Positions 43,235 through 53,640 of a DNA stretch of 64,000 nt are shown here, piece after piece (the stretch's first letter is position 1; each line of letters starts with the position of its first letter). Under the pieces are notes generated by a model that had not been told where the DNA came from, did not search any database, and worked only from the letters and a program-made list of their open reading frames with translations. The DNA comes from Diplodia intermedia (lineage: Eukaryota; Ascomycota; Dothideomycetes; Botryosphaeriales; Botryosphaeriaceae). The translations under genes were made by a program, and so were the position numbers. The stretch spans positions 248,001-312,000 of the forward strand of contig JAKEKT010000028.1 in NCBI GenBank assembly GCA_021495925.1. Direction: 5' to 3'.

Positions 43235-44956
43235 GTTGGAGGATGGTTTGCTCCTATGCGATGTCATTAGTCGCTGCTGCGGGCGGTGTTCCGGAGGGCC
43301 CTTTCGGTATGACTCACTGGATGGAGGCTCTGGAGGGTGAATCACTTAGGACCGATCAGTTGACAGTGGGAGGTCCAGATCGGGCCTAACGGCCTTAGTC
43401 GGCAAGCAGCGGGCAGTGCAGAAGGGAGCGGCAGCAGGATGGCAGGACGGTCCGGAGCGGGTCATCCAAGCAAGGCTGAGGTGGCAGGTGGTGGAGCGGG
43501 ACTGCAGCGCTGGGGACCGGAGGGCAGACGGGTTGCTTGCGGGGGTGGCCAAAAAAGACTCAGCGCGGGCGGGCGAGGAAGCCGGTGTCAGGGCGGTGCT
43601 TGGGTGCTTGGGCGGAGGGTGAGTATATGAAGAGGGCGAAGGGCGGGCGAGATTGGCGTATGAGGGCGGGTCTGCAGGATACCCCGGAAGGGCGATGGGT
43701 CCAGCCAAGCAAAAGGCGGCGATGACGAGGGCGTGCGACACGCGGAAACAACGGTTGCGGCACAGAGCAAACAGCGCGGCCGGGCGAGGGCGAGGGAGGG
43801 CGTAGGTTTTGGTGCTGGCTGGCGGCGGAGGTGACTGACGTTCAGCGGAGCGTTTAGGCAACAGCGCGAGCTACGCACCCGCGCTAGGCCGGATGGGGGG
43901 CGCGCGCTGATGTGCGGCAAGGCTGTGCTGCGGGCGACGGACGAGCGCGAGCGGCCGAAGCGCGAGCTGCTGGGCAGGGCGGGTCCCCGGGCGCGGATTG
44001 GCCACGGGCAGCGTCACGAGCAGCAGCGAGGGCTCGCCGCTGCCCGCCTTTTGAGCCGCATGGGCGGGTGCCCGCGTCGCCGTCGCTGCGGAGGGCGTCG
44101 GTGAGGGCCAGCCCTGGGCTGCGGCCCCCACGCTGCCAGCGCCCGGCTTCGATCTCGCTTTCGCTGTCCGTTTCTAATCACCGCGCATCTCCACTCTCCG
44201 CACGATCAAGCTTTGCTCGCAACCAATACGCCATGGGGCACGGGCGGCCAGCCAGTCCGGCGCCAGCGTCCGCGGCGGCGTGTTGGTTCCTGGGATGGCC
44301 CGATGCGACGAGTCTGCCCTGTGAGTCAGCCTTGTGAAGGATCAAACACACAGCCAGCGTGCACCGCCCGGCGTGAAATCATACTGCCGCACCGCGTTCA
44401 CCGTAGCTTCTTGCCCGGCGGCAGTGCTGCGGGGCGCTTGCTGCTCTCGCGCAGACCCTGATGGATCATTGGCCAATGCGCCCAACATTTGCCGAGATAG
44501 GCAAATCCTCTGGCGCTGGCAACTTCCGCGAGCCCTAGTCCGTGTCCGGTCGCAGAGGAACACCACGCTCTGCTCGCGCGCTATAAGACAACGCGTGTCC
44601 TCGACAACGCGCGCCCTTCTGGTCCCTTTCTTGCTGCCTGAGGGCCGCGTTGCGTCCTCGTCCGCCGCTGGCGTGCTCTCCGCGCGTATGCCAACCCCGC
44701 CATGGCCACGATTTATTCTGCTGCCTGACCGCCAAGAGGAATGCGCCAATTTACCATGAAAGTGACTGCATCCCTCTGCTCTAGGTAGCTTGTCGATAAC
44801 CACTACGCTATTTTGTTGGCATGATCTTGTCCTCGTCCAGCTGGACCCTTTCTCAATGGAAACCGGCACTGTACCAGTCTTTGACCACGCCCGTTTGTTT
44901 TTCTCTCTCTGCAAAGTGACCGCCGCCTTTCGTCTCCTCCACCATGATTCTTCACA
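43235..44956. other. divergent intergenic region of the C2H2 factor and F-box genes
   Basis: 1.7 kb separating two start codons. The half next to the transcription factor is GC-rich and probably holds its long leader, including a possible leader intron just upstream of 43234. No supported gene. Confidence 0.45.
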
Positions 44957-46575
44957 ATGACCAAGGCGCACGCCCGAACCCACCGTCTCCGCCGCGTACT
45001 TCGTGGCCTGCGGCTGCTAACGGGTTGTATCCCAAGCCGCCACAAGCCCCGCCCTTGCAGCGATGCGCCCCCCAGTCCCATGTTACTCCACCATCTCCCC
45101 ATGGACATTGTACTCATCATCGGAGAATGGCTGGATGACGCAGCCCTCCGCAACCTCCGAGCCGTCTCTCGAGACTTCGACCATGCCATGTACAGCCTGT
45201 TCGTGCGCTCCTGCGTCGCCAAACTCCGTTCGAATCCCCAGATAACAATCGGGATGCCGTCGTCAACCTCGTTTTCCCAAGCAGAAGCCATATCAGGAAT
45301 CCCGGCTATCGCTGACGCCATCTCGGCCGTGCATATTCGCGTCTGCATCCCGCCATCCCACAAACCCGCCCCCCTTGACCCCCAAGCTTCCGAAGCCTAT
45401 GACAAGAATTACAACATTCTCCGTCGCTATACGGCGGCTGCGAGCAAGCAAGAAACCCCCCCAGCACCGAATGCTTGCACCCGGCTTCTGGGGAGTTTGG
45501 CCAACCTCCGCAAGATTCGGGTCGAGTTGCTCGACGTTCCGCCTCCTGCGCGTGGCGATCCCAGCGACTTGGACAGGGAAGATGCCAAATCAGCATCTGA
45601 AGACACCGAGACGCTCTTCTCCGACGCGCTTGCTGCTGTCTCAACCGTCGCTGAGCACCTCCAGTTCCTCCAAGTTGACAACGATGCGACGATATCCCCC
45701 GGAATCCTCGCCACTGGCAACACAAACGTTTGGGGAAAGCACATGAGCGGAGCCATGGCAAATCTCACTGCGCTGACGTTGGTCCTGCCCAGCTGGGGGT
45801 TGAGCACCGCTTCTTTCGGCAGCAGTGAAGACCTCCACGGCGCAGTCATCATATCCCAACTCCTACGGGCAGCGCCGAACCTCGAGGAGCTCAACCTATC
45901 CGGGACATGCTACGCTTGCCTTGACCCGCCAGTCACGTCTGCCATTGAGACCGAAATGCGGCCTGGGGCACTGAAAGTCCTGACCCTCGCCCATTTCGTC
46001 ACCACTTCGGGAACACTTGAGCGCATCTTCGCAGCGCAGAGCCCATCGCTCAGAACACTGGCGCTCCGGGAGGGAGCCTTGATCGAAGGCAACTGGGAGA
46101 CTCTTCTCTACAACTTCCCCGACAGAATTCACCTGCACGAACCACATATTTCCCACCTTTTCAACCTGTATGCGGCCAGCTTCGGCTGCATCGGGTTCTC
46201 TCATGACCCTCCGCCCCAACACGCAGAACGCGCGTGTGAAGAATGCTGCAAGTGGACGGAGGAGGAAATCTTGTGGCGCGACGAAATCCTGAACTCAGCA
46301 ATGACGTGTTTAGAGTGTCCTGGGAACCCATACCATGCTGAATTCGTCCCCGTGAGGTTTTTCAAGAAATTCAGAGTAAGGTCACTCTTGGCAGCCATCA
46401 TCGCAGGAAGTGCTGACTCTTTACGCAGGCGCCAAGCTACGGCATCCAAGAATACGCATCCAACGTTTTCCAGCTCCACTCGGAATCCGCCACGTTCCGA
46501 GCCAAGCAGAAAGCCGCCTTCGAGGAGGGTCGTCTGAAGACAGCAACTGATCGCCTGCAGACGCTTTCCCAGTGA
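44957..46575 (+). CDS. F-box protein
   Basis: Two exons, 44957-46375 and 46429-46575, give 521 residues. An F-box-like segment lies at about 42-80 (HHLPMDIVLIIGEWLDDAAL then RNLRAVSRDF), the part that would bind Skp1 in an SCF ubiquitin ligase. The rest has weak leucine-rich character (PNLEELNLSGTCYACLDP; PGALKVLTLAHFVTT) and a Cys cluster near residue 425 (CEECCKW). Splicing removes 53 nt and switches to the frame ending RLQTLSQ, which is more protein-like than the read-through. A later start at about 45080 (MLLHHLPMDIV) is possible because the first 40 residues are Arg-rich and unremarkable. The target is unknown. Its 3' end faces the NmrA pseudogene. Confidence 0.8.
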
Positions 46576-46693
46576 TACCACTTGTCGTCTTTTGGCCAGA
46601 ACAAGTAGATTCCGTATTCACCAAAACCTTGCTTCCCACTTCGTCCAGTGCACAAACGATACGTGAAACCTCCACAGCGCAACAGTTCACTGC

Positions 46694-47503
46694 TTCTCCC
46701 CCCCAGTACTGCTCCAGCATCGCCCTGACCGTCAGGGGCTTGATCTCCGGAAACCTCGCATTCAGCACCGGCGGGATGGCGCAGATGGCCTCCTCCGTCG
46801 TGAACTGCTCGAAAATGGCCATGAAGCGCTGGTACGCCCGCTTCGGGAAGAAGTGGTCTCGCGACGTGGCCCGGCAGCTCCGTGATCTCACCGCATTTCA
46901 GCTTCTCCACGTCGTCGTACACGACCTTGAACTTGATGCCTGCAATACACAGGCCCGCGAATGTTAGCCGCCGCACAGTCAGTCCTCAACCTCACAGCAA
47001 TGCAACAAAAGCATAAAAGAAGAACAAGACAGAAAAAAACAACAACTCACCCCTCACCTCCTCCGCCATGCCCACAAACTCGTTCCACGTCACCACATCC
47101 CCCGCCAAGCAGCACTCCTCCCTCCCCCACACCTCCTCCCCCGCATCCAACGCCGCCACCACAAACCTCGCCACATCCCGCGTCCACGGTAAACGCCACC
47201 CTTACCCTCCCATCCCCGGGCACCGCCGCAACCCCAGTGCCGACATCGACCGCGAAACAATTCGGTGGTGGTGGCTGGGGCATGGTGTAGGTAGTGGACG
47301 AAGATTGCGGGGAGTTTGCTGCTCTCTCTCTCTCTCCCTCTCTCTCTCTGTGTGTGCGTGGAGAGAGAGAGAGAGAGAGTAGAGTTGCAACGAACCTCGC
47401 GGGAGAGGATGAAGACGCGGTGGTGGGGGGCGTGGTTTTGTAGCGCATCGACGATGGTGCGGCCGAGGTCGCCTGTGCTGCCGGTGATTGCTACGTTGAC
47501 CAT
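46694..47503 (-). pseudogene. NmrA-like NAD(P)-binding family protein, internally deleted and frameshifted
   Basis: From ATG 47503 the frame MVNVAITGSTGDLGRTIVDA carries the GxxGxxG nucleotide-binding motif and runs to FILSRE at about 47396. Only about 105 nt later the sequence resumes at a point that in intact relatives lies 120-150 residues further on (TYTMPQPPPPNCFAVDVGTG; then VTWNEFVGMAEEVRG). A CT/GA microsatellite occupies the junction. A normal intron (47050-46940) leads to IKFKVVYDDVEKLKCGEITE. There the frame breaks once more (GTCGCG then an extra A) before DHFFPKRAYQRFMAIFEQFT, and a run of seven G in the last codons bypasses a nearby TGA. The missing middle removes much of the fold, so the product should be non-functional. 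Intact members are NADPH-sensing regulators or isoflavone-reductase-like enzymes. Confidence 0.75.
47323..47379. repeat. CT/GA microsatellite at the pseudogene junction
   Basis: A (CT)n tract, a short GTGTGTG spacer and a (GA)n tract follow one another, so the two halves can pair into a hairpin. The tract lies exactly where the NmrA-like gene has lost its middle. Confidence 0.9.
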
Positions 47504-47745
47504 GTTGGAGGTTCGTCGCGGGGAGCGGGAGGTGGTGGTTAAAGTTGGTTGGACCTTTGGGGATGGCTTTCTTTGGAGTAGCCAATCGAGCTGCAGCTTG
47601 AGCGGACGATTTCTCCCATGTTGCTCCGAAGAAGCCATGTCCATCTGCGGACGAATTGCTGTCCAGATCGGATAGAATAAAATCCAGCAGTACCCGTCGG
47701 TCCATCTTTTGTCCTTCATTGCACAGGCCGGAGTGAGTGTCGAGA

Positions 47746-49417
47746 TCACGTCGGTCGTTTCATACGTGACAGAGCGCTCTTCATTTGCCCTAGTGCGGAG
47801 TGGGTCTCCAGCACATTCATCTCTTGATCGTGATATGCTGTGACATGGTCCTGCGCTCTTTCGTCTTCTCTCTCGTTTCGGCTGTTGACCCACATCATCC
47901 ACACTGCCCAAAGCGCCAGGACAACCACGGTCAGGGGGATGGAGATGGCTAGGTAGATCCAGAACTGGCCCGGCTTGTAGTCGACCACATCCATTCCAAA
48001 CACAGTCTACCCCGGTGTGAGTAGATATATATGGACGGTCGCACGACGATGACTTACCGCGATAAAGGTTCCGGGTAGGAAGACAGTAGTCAGCACGGCG
48101 ATTGTCTTCATGGACGAGCTATCGCGTTTGGATGCGCTGGCCAGCCGCCGAGAATCCCGGGCCATGGCAAGATTCAGCTTGCTGTCACGCTGTCCGAGAA
48201 GGGTGTACATCTGTCGCGCAAGTCTGAGCATTGCTTTCATGCGATGTATGACCCGAGTGCACTTACGCCGCTGATCTGCACCTCGATTCGTTTCTGAAGT
48301 GCGCTGAAGCTTGCCGCGACACTGGAGTTCGATTGCCGCAGGTACTCGACCAGGTATTCCAAGTCCAACGACTGCCGTGCCATGCGGTCCTGGCTCGCCG
48401 TATTCACCATTTGTTGATTGACTAGGTCGATGCTGGCAGCGATCGTGTCCATGAAATTCTTATCCAGCATCTCCGTGTCGGCTTTGTGGTTCGTGATCAT
48501 CGTGAGATGCTCCAGGGTTTGGCGCATGGCGCTCTCTGTTTGGTTCAAGAAAGTCTCGTCTGTCGTCCAATTCCGACGCAGACCAATTTTCCGTTCAATG
48601 TCCAAAGTAGTTTGGTTGTCTTGTTCTCTCAAGTATATAAGCCTGTCTGTTTCCTGTGCCAGGATAACCAGGGGAACAAGCATCGGATGACAGGCGTACG
48701 CTTGGAAACTGAAGCAGCTGTCGGTCAAGGCATCCAGTCTCGAAGCTTCTGCAAATACAACTCCTCTGACGGTGTTGGTCTTGACACAGTACGACAAAGA
48801 TGCCGCGTGCGAAAGCTGCCGCAGCACCCATGCTGTTATGATGGGAGTTAGCAGGCCGCTGACTTGGTTCCAGCACCATGACACACTTACACAAACTACC
48901 TTCGGAAGCCAACTGTGATTTGCAACAGACCAGAAGTCTGTTCCCGGTCGAACATGCTTGGAGCACGGTCGTCAACAGGTTAAATTCTTTGAACAGTACG
49001 TCGCAAGTAGCTTCAGAAAAGGGCCACTTCAGGTCGTCCCACAGCCTGAGCGGGGTAGGTGCAACACTGCTTAGGAGTCAGTAGCTGCATTTGCGCAAAG
49101 CACTTGAACTGCCTACAGAAGACGAAGTCCTCCAACACTTTGAGGCGAGCGCCTGCGATGACCCTCCTGTGCTGCTGTAAGTAAAATGTAGACGTCTTGT
49201 TTGCTCGATACACTTGGAATGAAAAGAAAAAAAGATAATGTTTCACCCTTACATTCTGTTTCACCCAATCTTCGATCTCGCCTGATTGCAGCGTACCCGC
49301 ATAGCTCGAAACATCTCCATCTGCGTTCTGCCAGAGTTCAACGAACTTGCAAGGCCCGGGTACGAATTTGCGCTTGTCCCTCAGGGACTTCTCGATCCAT
49401 GGATCAAGGGGCATCAT
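47746..49417 (-). CDS. CorA-like membrane protein (degenerate Mg2+ transporter family)
   Basis: Six exons (49417-49253, 49174-49104, 49045-48900, 48832-48267, 48210-48058, 48006-47746) give 453 residues. The C-terminal part has the family's long helix (YTLLGQRDSKLNLAMARDSR, then KRDSSSMKTIAVLTTVFLP), a first membrane helix ending TVFGMDV, and a second helix (WIYLAISIPLTVVVLALWAV). In bona fide CorA the loop after helix 1 reads GMN; here it is GMD. This is common in the large fungal CorA-like group, whose transport role is unproven. The N-terminal half is a soluble domain with little recognisable sequence. Every splice joins in phase; the small second exon (71 nt) is the least certain. Confidence 0.8.
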
Positions 49418-49999
49418 GGCGCTCTAAGCGTGGAGCTGGTGAACGGAATAGTTTCAGACCAAAGTGCTGCTGTCCATGTCGGAGGAAGCAAAGGTGAAAG
49501 CGTTGGCAAAGGCTGGCGGGGGGCTTGTGACGTATTATATAAACGAGGAGCGACGCAAGTAAGCCACAGCTGCAAGAATGATATGCAGCCTCTCCCGGGG
49601 CTTGGGGGCTGGAAAAAGCAACGGGGTTAGCTCTTTCGAGCATGGTTTCGCTAAGGCGATCGGCGGGTGGCTGGCATGAAACCCAGCTTGACCGACACTT
49701 CGTCACTGCGAGCCATGGCGATGCACAAACGTCGAGGAAAAGGCAGGGCGCATCTGTAGATATGATATTTAAGGTCCGGCTCGATGCAGAGCGCTTACGC
49801 ATAGAGGAATGTAGGGCATCAGCAAGTAGCGTGGGACTCTGGCCCGTGCGCGTAGGATTCAGCTGAGGCTCCGGCAGAGTTGATTGGGTTGCAGCAGTGC
49901 CGTTTCCTTGCAAGGGGGATACGCATGCGAACACCCAGCTCCAAAAGGCTTCGGATCAACGAAACAAAACTAGTACAGGTTGAGACCCCCGCCCTCCAA
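49418..49999. other. intergenic region
   Basis: 582 bp with the promoter of the CorA-like gene and the 3' end of the TLC-like gene. Nothing else seen. Confidence 0.45.
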
Positions 50000-50937
50000 T
50001 CATGCCCAAAGCTTCGAGTCGGTCTCAGCCTTCTTCTCGGCCATCAAGCGCTCCTGGTTCTTCCACATGTGCCGGAAGACGAGGGCGCCCCAGACCTGGG
50101 CGGCGCTGAAGAGGACGTGGAGGATGGGGGTGGAGACCTTGAACGCGATTGTCCACTTGTCCCACAGGCTGCCGAAGAGCCACATGACAATCGCCGTCTC
50201 GATGGTGGTGCTTGCGAGCTCCGTGAAGCACGAAACTTTGAACATCCTGGCGAGAAAGCGGTGGTGGTTGGGGTATACGCGATACAGAATGATGGTGACG
50301 TGTGGCATGAACTCTGCGATGACGTCGAAAGCACCTATGAAAGAGCATTAGCCGGGAACCATCGTTTTCCTAAAGCACGACAAGACCTACCCCACACAAA
50401 ACAAAGCATGAATTCAATCCTAGCGTCCTCCTCGTGGCTAGCGTCCATGCTAATGGTGACGGCACTCTGCGCGATGAGCATCGCTCCAATATGATGCAGG
50501 ATGCCGATCGGCGAGATCTTGGTCCGGTAGAAGAGCTCGAACACGTACATGCCGATGAAGAGCTGGGAGCACACGACCATCATGTCGCCCATGGTTACGA
50601 GGCTTCCCGGTGACATGGGCGTTTGTAGTGAGGAGTGGCCAGAGGCGACCGAGATGAGGGGGTATATGGCTGTCGCCATGAGCACTATCTTGATGGACCC
50701 GGCAACATGATGGTTGACGAAGCCTCGGAGCACTACCTCGCTCATTTCCGTGTACTTTTTGCCATAGACTTTCTCGAGGAGGAATCCTTCGAAAACCCAA
50801 AAGCGAACCAGGAATATAACGACGAGGCAGACGAGGAGGATTATGCCACTGTAGGGAACGAGCTCCGACACGAAGCTTTGCTCCATTTTGACCACGTCTG
50901 GGGAATGTAGGGACCTTGGGGCCGAGTTGAGGGCCAT
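50000..50937 (-). CDS. multi-span membrane protein, TLC-like
   Basis: Two exons, about 50937-50391 and 50334-50000, give 293 residues. Six hydrophobic segments can be seen, beginning with LVPYSGIILLVCLVVIFLVR. The motif ISPIGILHHIGAMLIAQSAV, with paired His in a membrane segment, and DVIAEFMPHVTIILYRVYPN resemble the TRAM-LAG-CLN8 fold. I cannot place it in a named subfamily; lipid sensing or synthesis in the ER is only a family-based guess. The C-terminus ends in a short charged tail (KNQERLMAEKKAETDSKLWA). An upstream extension exists in frame but the ATG at 50937 (MALNSAPRSLH) gives the most plausible N-terminus. Confidence 0.72.
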
Positions 50938-53640
50938 AGTCGTGGTTGTGGATGTTACTGCCGGGTAACTAAATGGTTGTAATGCCGTAGAGAAAAGCGA
51001 AAGAGCGCTTGGGTGCTGCAGTGAAGCATGGGGGCCTGTTGCAAGTGTCTGCAGCTTAAGTACCTGTATCCGCGAGATGTAGCCCGAAGGTCGGTGGAAG
51101 GTGGCCAGAACAGTCCGGTACAGGATGGTCCAACGACCCAAGCAGGCCAAGACACTACCCCGGGACAGCCCTGCCCAACTATTCTCCAGATCGAGTTAGT
51201 CAAGCCAGAAGAGGCTCCTGTGTTCCACAGCGTTGCATGGAGGCGCAGCACATGGCGCTATACCAAAACCCGCCGGCGACGTCGACTGTCCCCAGCTCGT
51301 GGCTGTTCAGGTGCTGTCTGCACCAAAACGAATACGCGTCAATCCAGCCGCGTTGGGTATGAAAGCGGGCCAGTGGTTATGCCTCGTGTCAGCCTTGAAG
51401 ACACTTCTTTGTTGCGCTGTGGGAGTAAGCTATCAGGTCTTGCACATCGCAGCATGCTGGCTGTATTGTGGGGAGAAGTTGGTGGATTGGCTGCGGGCGG
51501 GAAGCTCGACCCGTGGTTAAGCTTCAGCTCCCTGTGTATAGCGTGGGCGTAGCCATATGAACCGGGTAACCCGAACCCCACTTTGTAGGTGTTACATTCT
51601 TTAGCCCCGGCAGCTTCCAGCCAGCTCTTTCCAGCCCATCGAAACAACAACTCAACTTTGCAGTGTATCCAATCGGGTTGCGATGAGTATTTTGACCGCA
51701 TTTATTGTCTGGTTCTTCCTCCGTGCTGTGTGTATCTTGTGAAGTGGTTAGGAAAGGGAGTCGCGATTTCCTCAGGCGGCGCACGCGGCTGAAAGCGCGC
51801 CAAACTGACAACCAGCACGTGCAACCCTGGGTAAGCCAGCAGAATTGGGTTAAATTATTGCCAAGACCTTTTTGGTGAGGTGCCATTCGCTCCGTATTAA
51901 AGCCAAGAGGCGGAACCATGGTATCGGCGGGAACGGAACGTCGCAACGAAGAGTCTCCTCCGTTCTAATGTCCTGCAACGTATACCAGTCGCTTGGCAAG
52001 GCCGTCGCAGCTCGGATACACGTGCCAGCTCCAACACCGGGAGGGGCCGATTGCTGCTATTTTGCGGTTCTGCCAGCCAGCTGAACTTAGGCGGACGGAA
52101 TAACGCGAGAGATGGGAAAGTGCATCTGTAGTGCGAGATTGATCGGCAGAGACTAGCTCCGGGACGAGGGTGAAAAGATACGGTTCCGAAACGGGCTGTG
52201 GGGAATTTACCCATCATTTGTGGTGGATGATGGGGTAATTCGCCGTTTACTCGCCTTGGCAGACGTATCTCTTCTGAAGTGTTGAGGTTAGTCCCGAGCA
52301 GAAGCGTGGATTTTTTTCTTTTGAGCTCGAGCAGCGAAGTGGTAGTTGTGTCGAAGACGGTCTTCACGCTCAGACGGGACCCAGCTCGGGCGAGGGCCAA
52401 CCGGAGAATTGGGTGGCTTGGTATCGCCATGTTCGGTACGGGTTCGTAGATGGAGAGCGCACACTTCGGAGAGACGGTGGGGTCCCAACACGCCAATCTT
52501 CAAACCGCCCTACCGAAAAGTCCGAGCAACCGTAAGATCGGAAGCCTCAATCGCCCATTCTTTAAGACCCCCCGCCCCCCTTAACGAGTGCCCAATATCG
52601 ACCCGACCTTTTTCAGCCGGGTGCTCCGCTACACCGAGCTTCCCTTGCTTCGGCACCACCAATGCCCTGCAATCATTTGCCCTCCGATATCTTCTCCTGC
52701 GAAAGGTTTCTCCACTTGGCGCACCGACCCTCTTGCTTTCTTCCTCAGCGATAATTTCATGATGAATGGCTGACGATGTGCAGTTGCGTCCCGGACAGAC
52801 TTTGTGTTCGTCCTCGTAACCACGGGCCAAGTACCATACCTCAACTCAATGAAAATCGCGAACGAAGGCCTGTGCTTTCCAGGTTGATGGGAAGAGTGAA
52901 GTAGAGGGTTGAGGTTGGGAAGGAGCGAGAAAACGACGGTACGTGGTCGCCTCAGAGATCATCCCGCAACCATGCCGGACTAGGTATAGTCTTCCCGCCC
53001 ACCAGGCACCACGCGTCGCGTCGCGTCTTGTCCCCTCGCGCTTTCCCTCGTCATTTACTCTTCCTCTTCGGCATCCCGGGATCAGCGGTGGTGTAGGAAG
53101 TGCGGCATCGCAAAGCCGAGTTCGGACTTCCGCAAGAAATACCCCGCCTACTTTAAACATTGTGCGTCCTCTCGAGCAAAGGTATGTTTGTATACATCTT
53201 TCTCCCCATGCGCGACCTCTTTGACATTGAAATGTCCTTTAGACGACCGCGCGTAAAGCACCATGTGCTCGGACCCGGTCTTTGGCCTTTGACGCCCATG
53301 CTCCCGAATCGTCCTCATCGCTCTCTCATACACGCCCCCGCAGAAATGCTCGTGACGCCTTGCTCGGCAAGAAGGCCACAAGAAAGCGTAAGAGAAGCAA
53401 TCCTTGTTGACAACATAAAGACATCGATAACAGATACATCTAGGGAAACTTCGAAAACCCAACATGTATCGCGGATGGTGACCATCAGGAAAACGCCCCG
53501 ACGCCGGGCGTCGAATATGGCCAGTCCACCACCTACCCAAGCCCCTCTCCTTCACGAAGGAGCGGACCTCCTCCCTACCTAGCAATTGAGGGGGGCAACA
53601 CACAGCACTTCTTCCAACCGCCGCCGCCGACATCCACATA
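50938..53640. other. gene-empty interval
   Basis: 2.7 kb without a gene I can support on either strand. It contains an imperfect hairpin at 52203-52241 and three tandem CGCGT units at 53012-53026. Several 100-200-codon frames exist but lack ATG starts, family motifs or consistent splice chains. It could hide a small lineage-specific gene or a non-coding transcript. Confidence 0.4.
52203..52241. repeat. imperfect 15-bp inverted repeat
   Basis: GAATTTACCCATCAT (52203-52217) and ATGATGGGGTAATTC (52227-52241) pair with two irregular positions around a 9-nt loop. It is isolated in non-coding DNA; function unknown. Confidence 0.65.

Noticed and set aside
43235..43345. An N-terminal extension of the C2H2 factor beginning at 43345
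   Set aside because: The codon at 43345 is GTG, not ATG, and GTGAGT followed by CGCATAG looks like a leader intron; the ATG at 43234 (or 43267) is preferred.
53160..53582. A 140-codon plus-strand frame beyond the OPT gene
   Set aside because: No recognisable motif, poor start context, and it overlaps the expected 3' UTR of the OPT gene.
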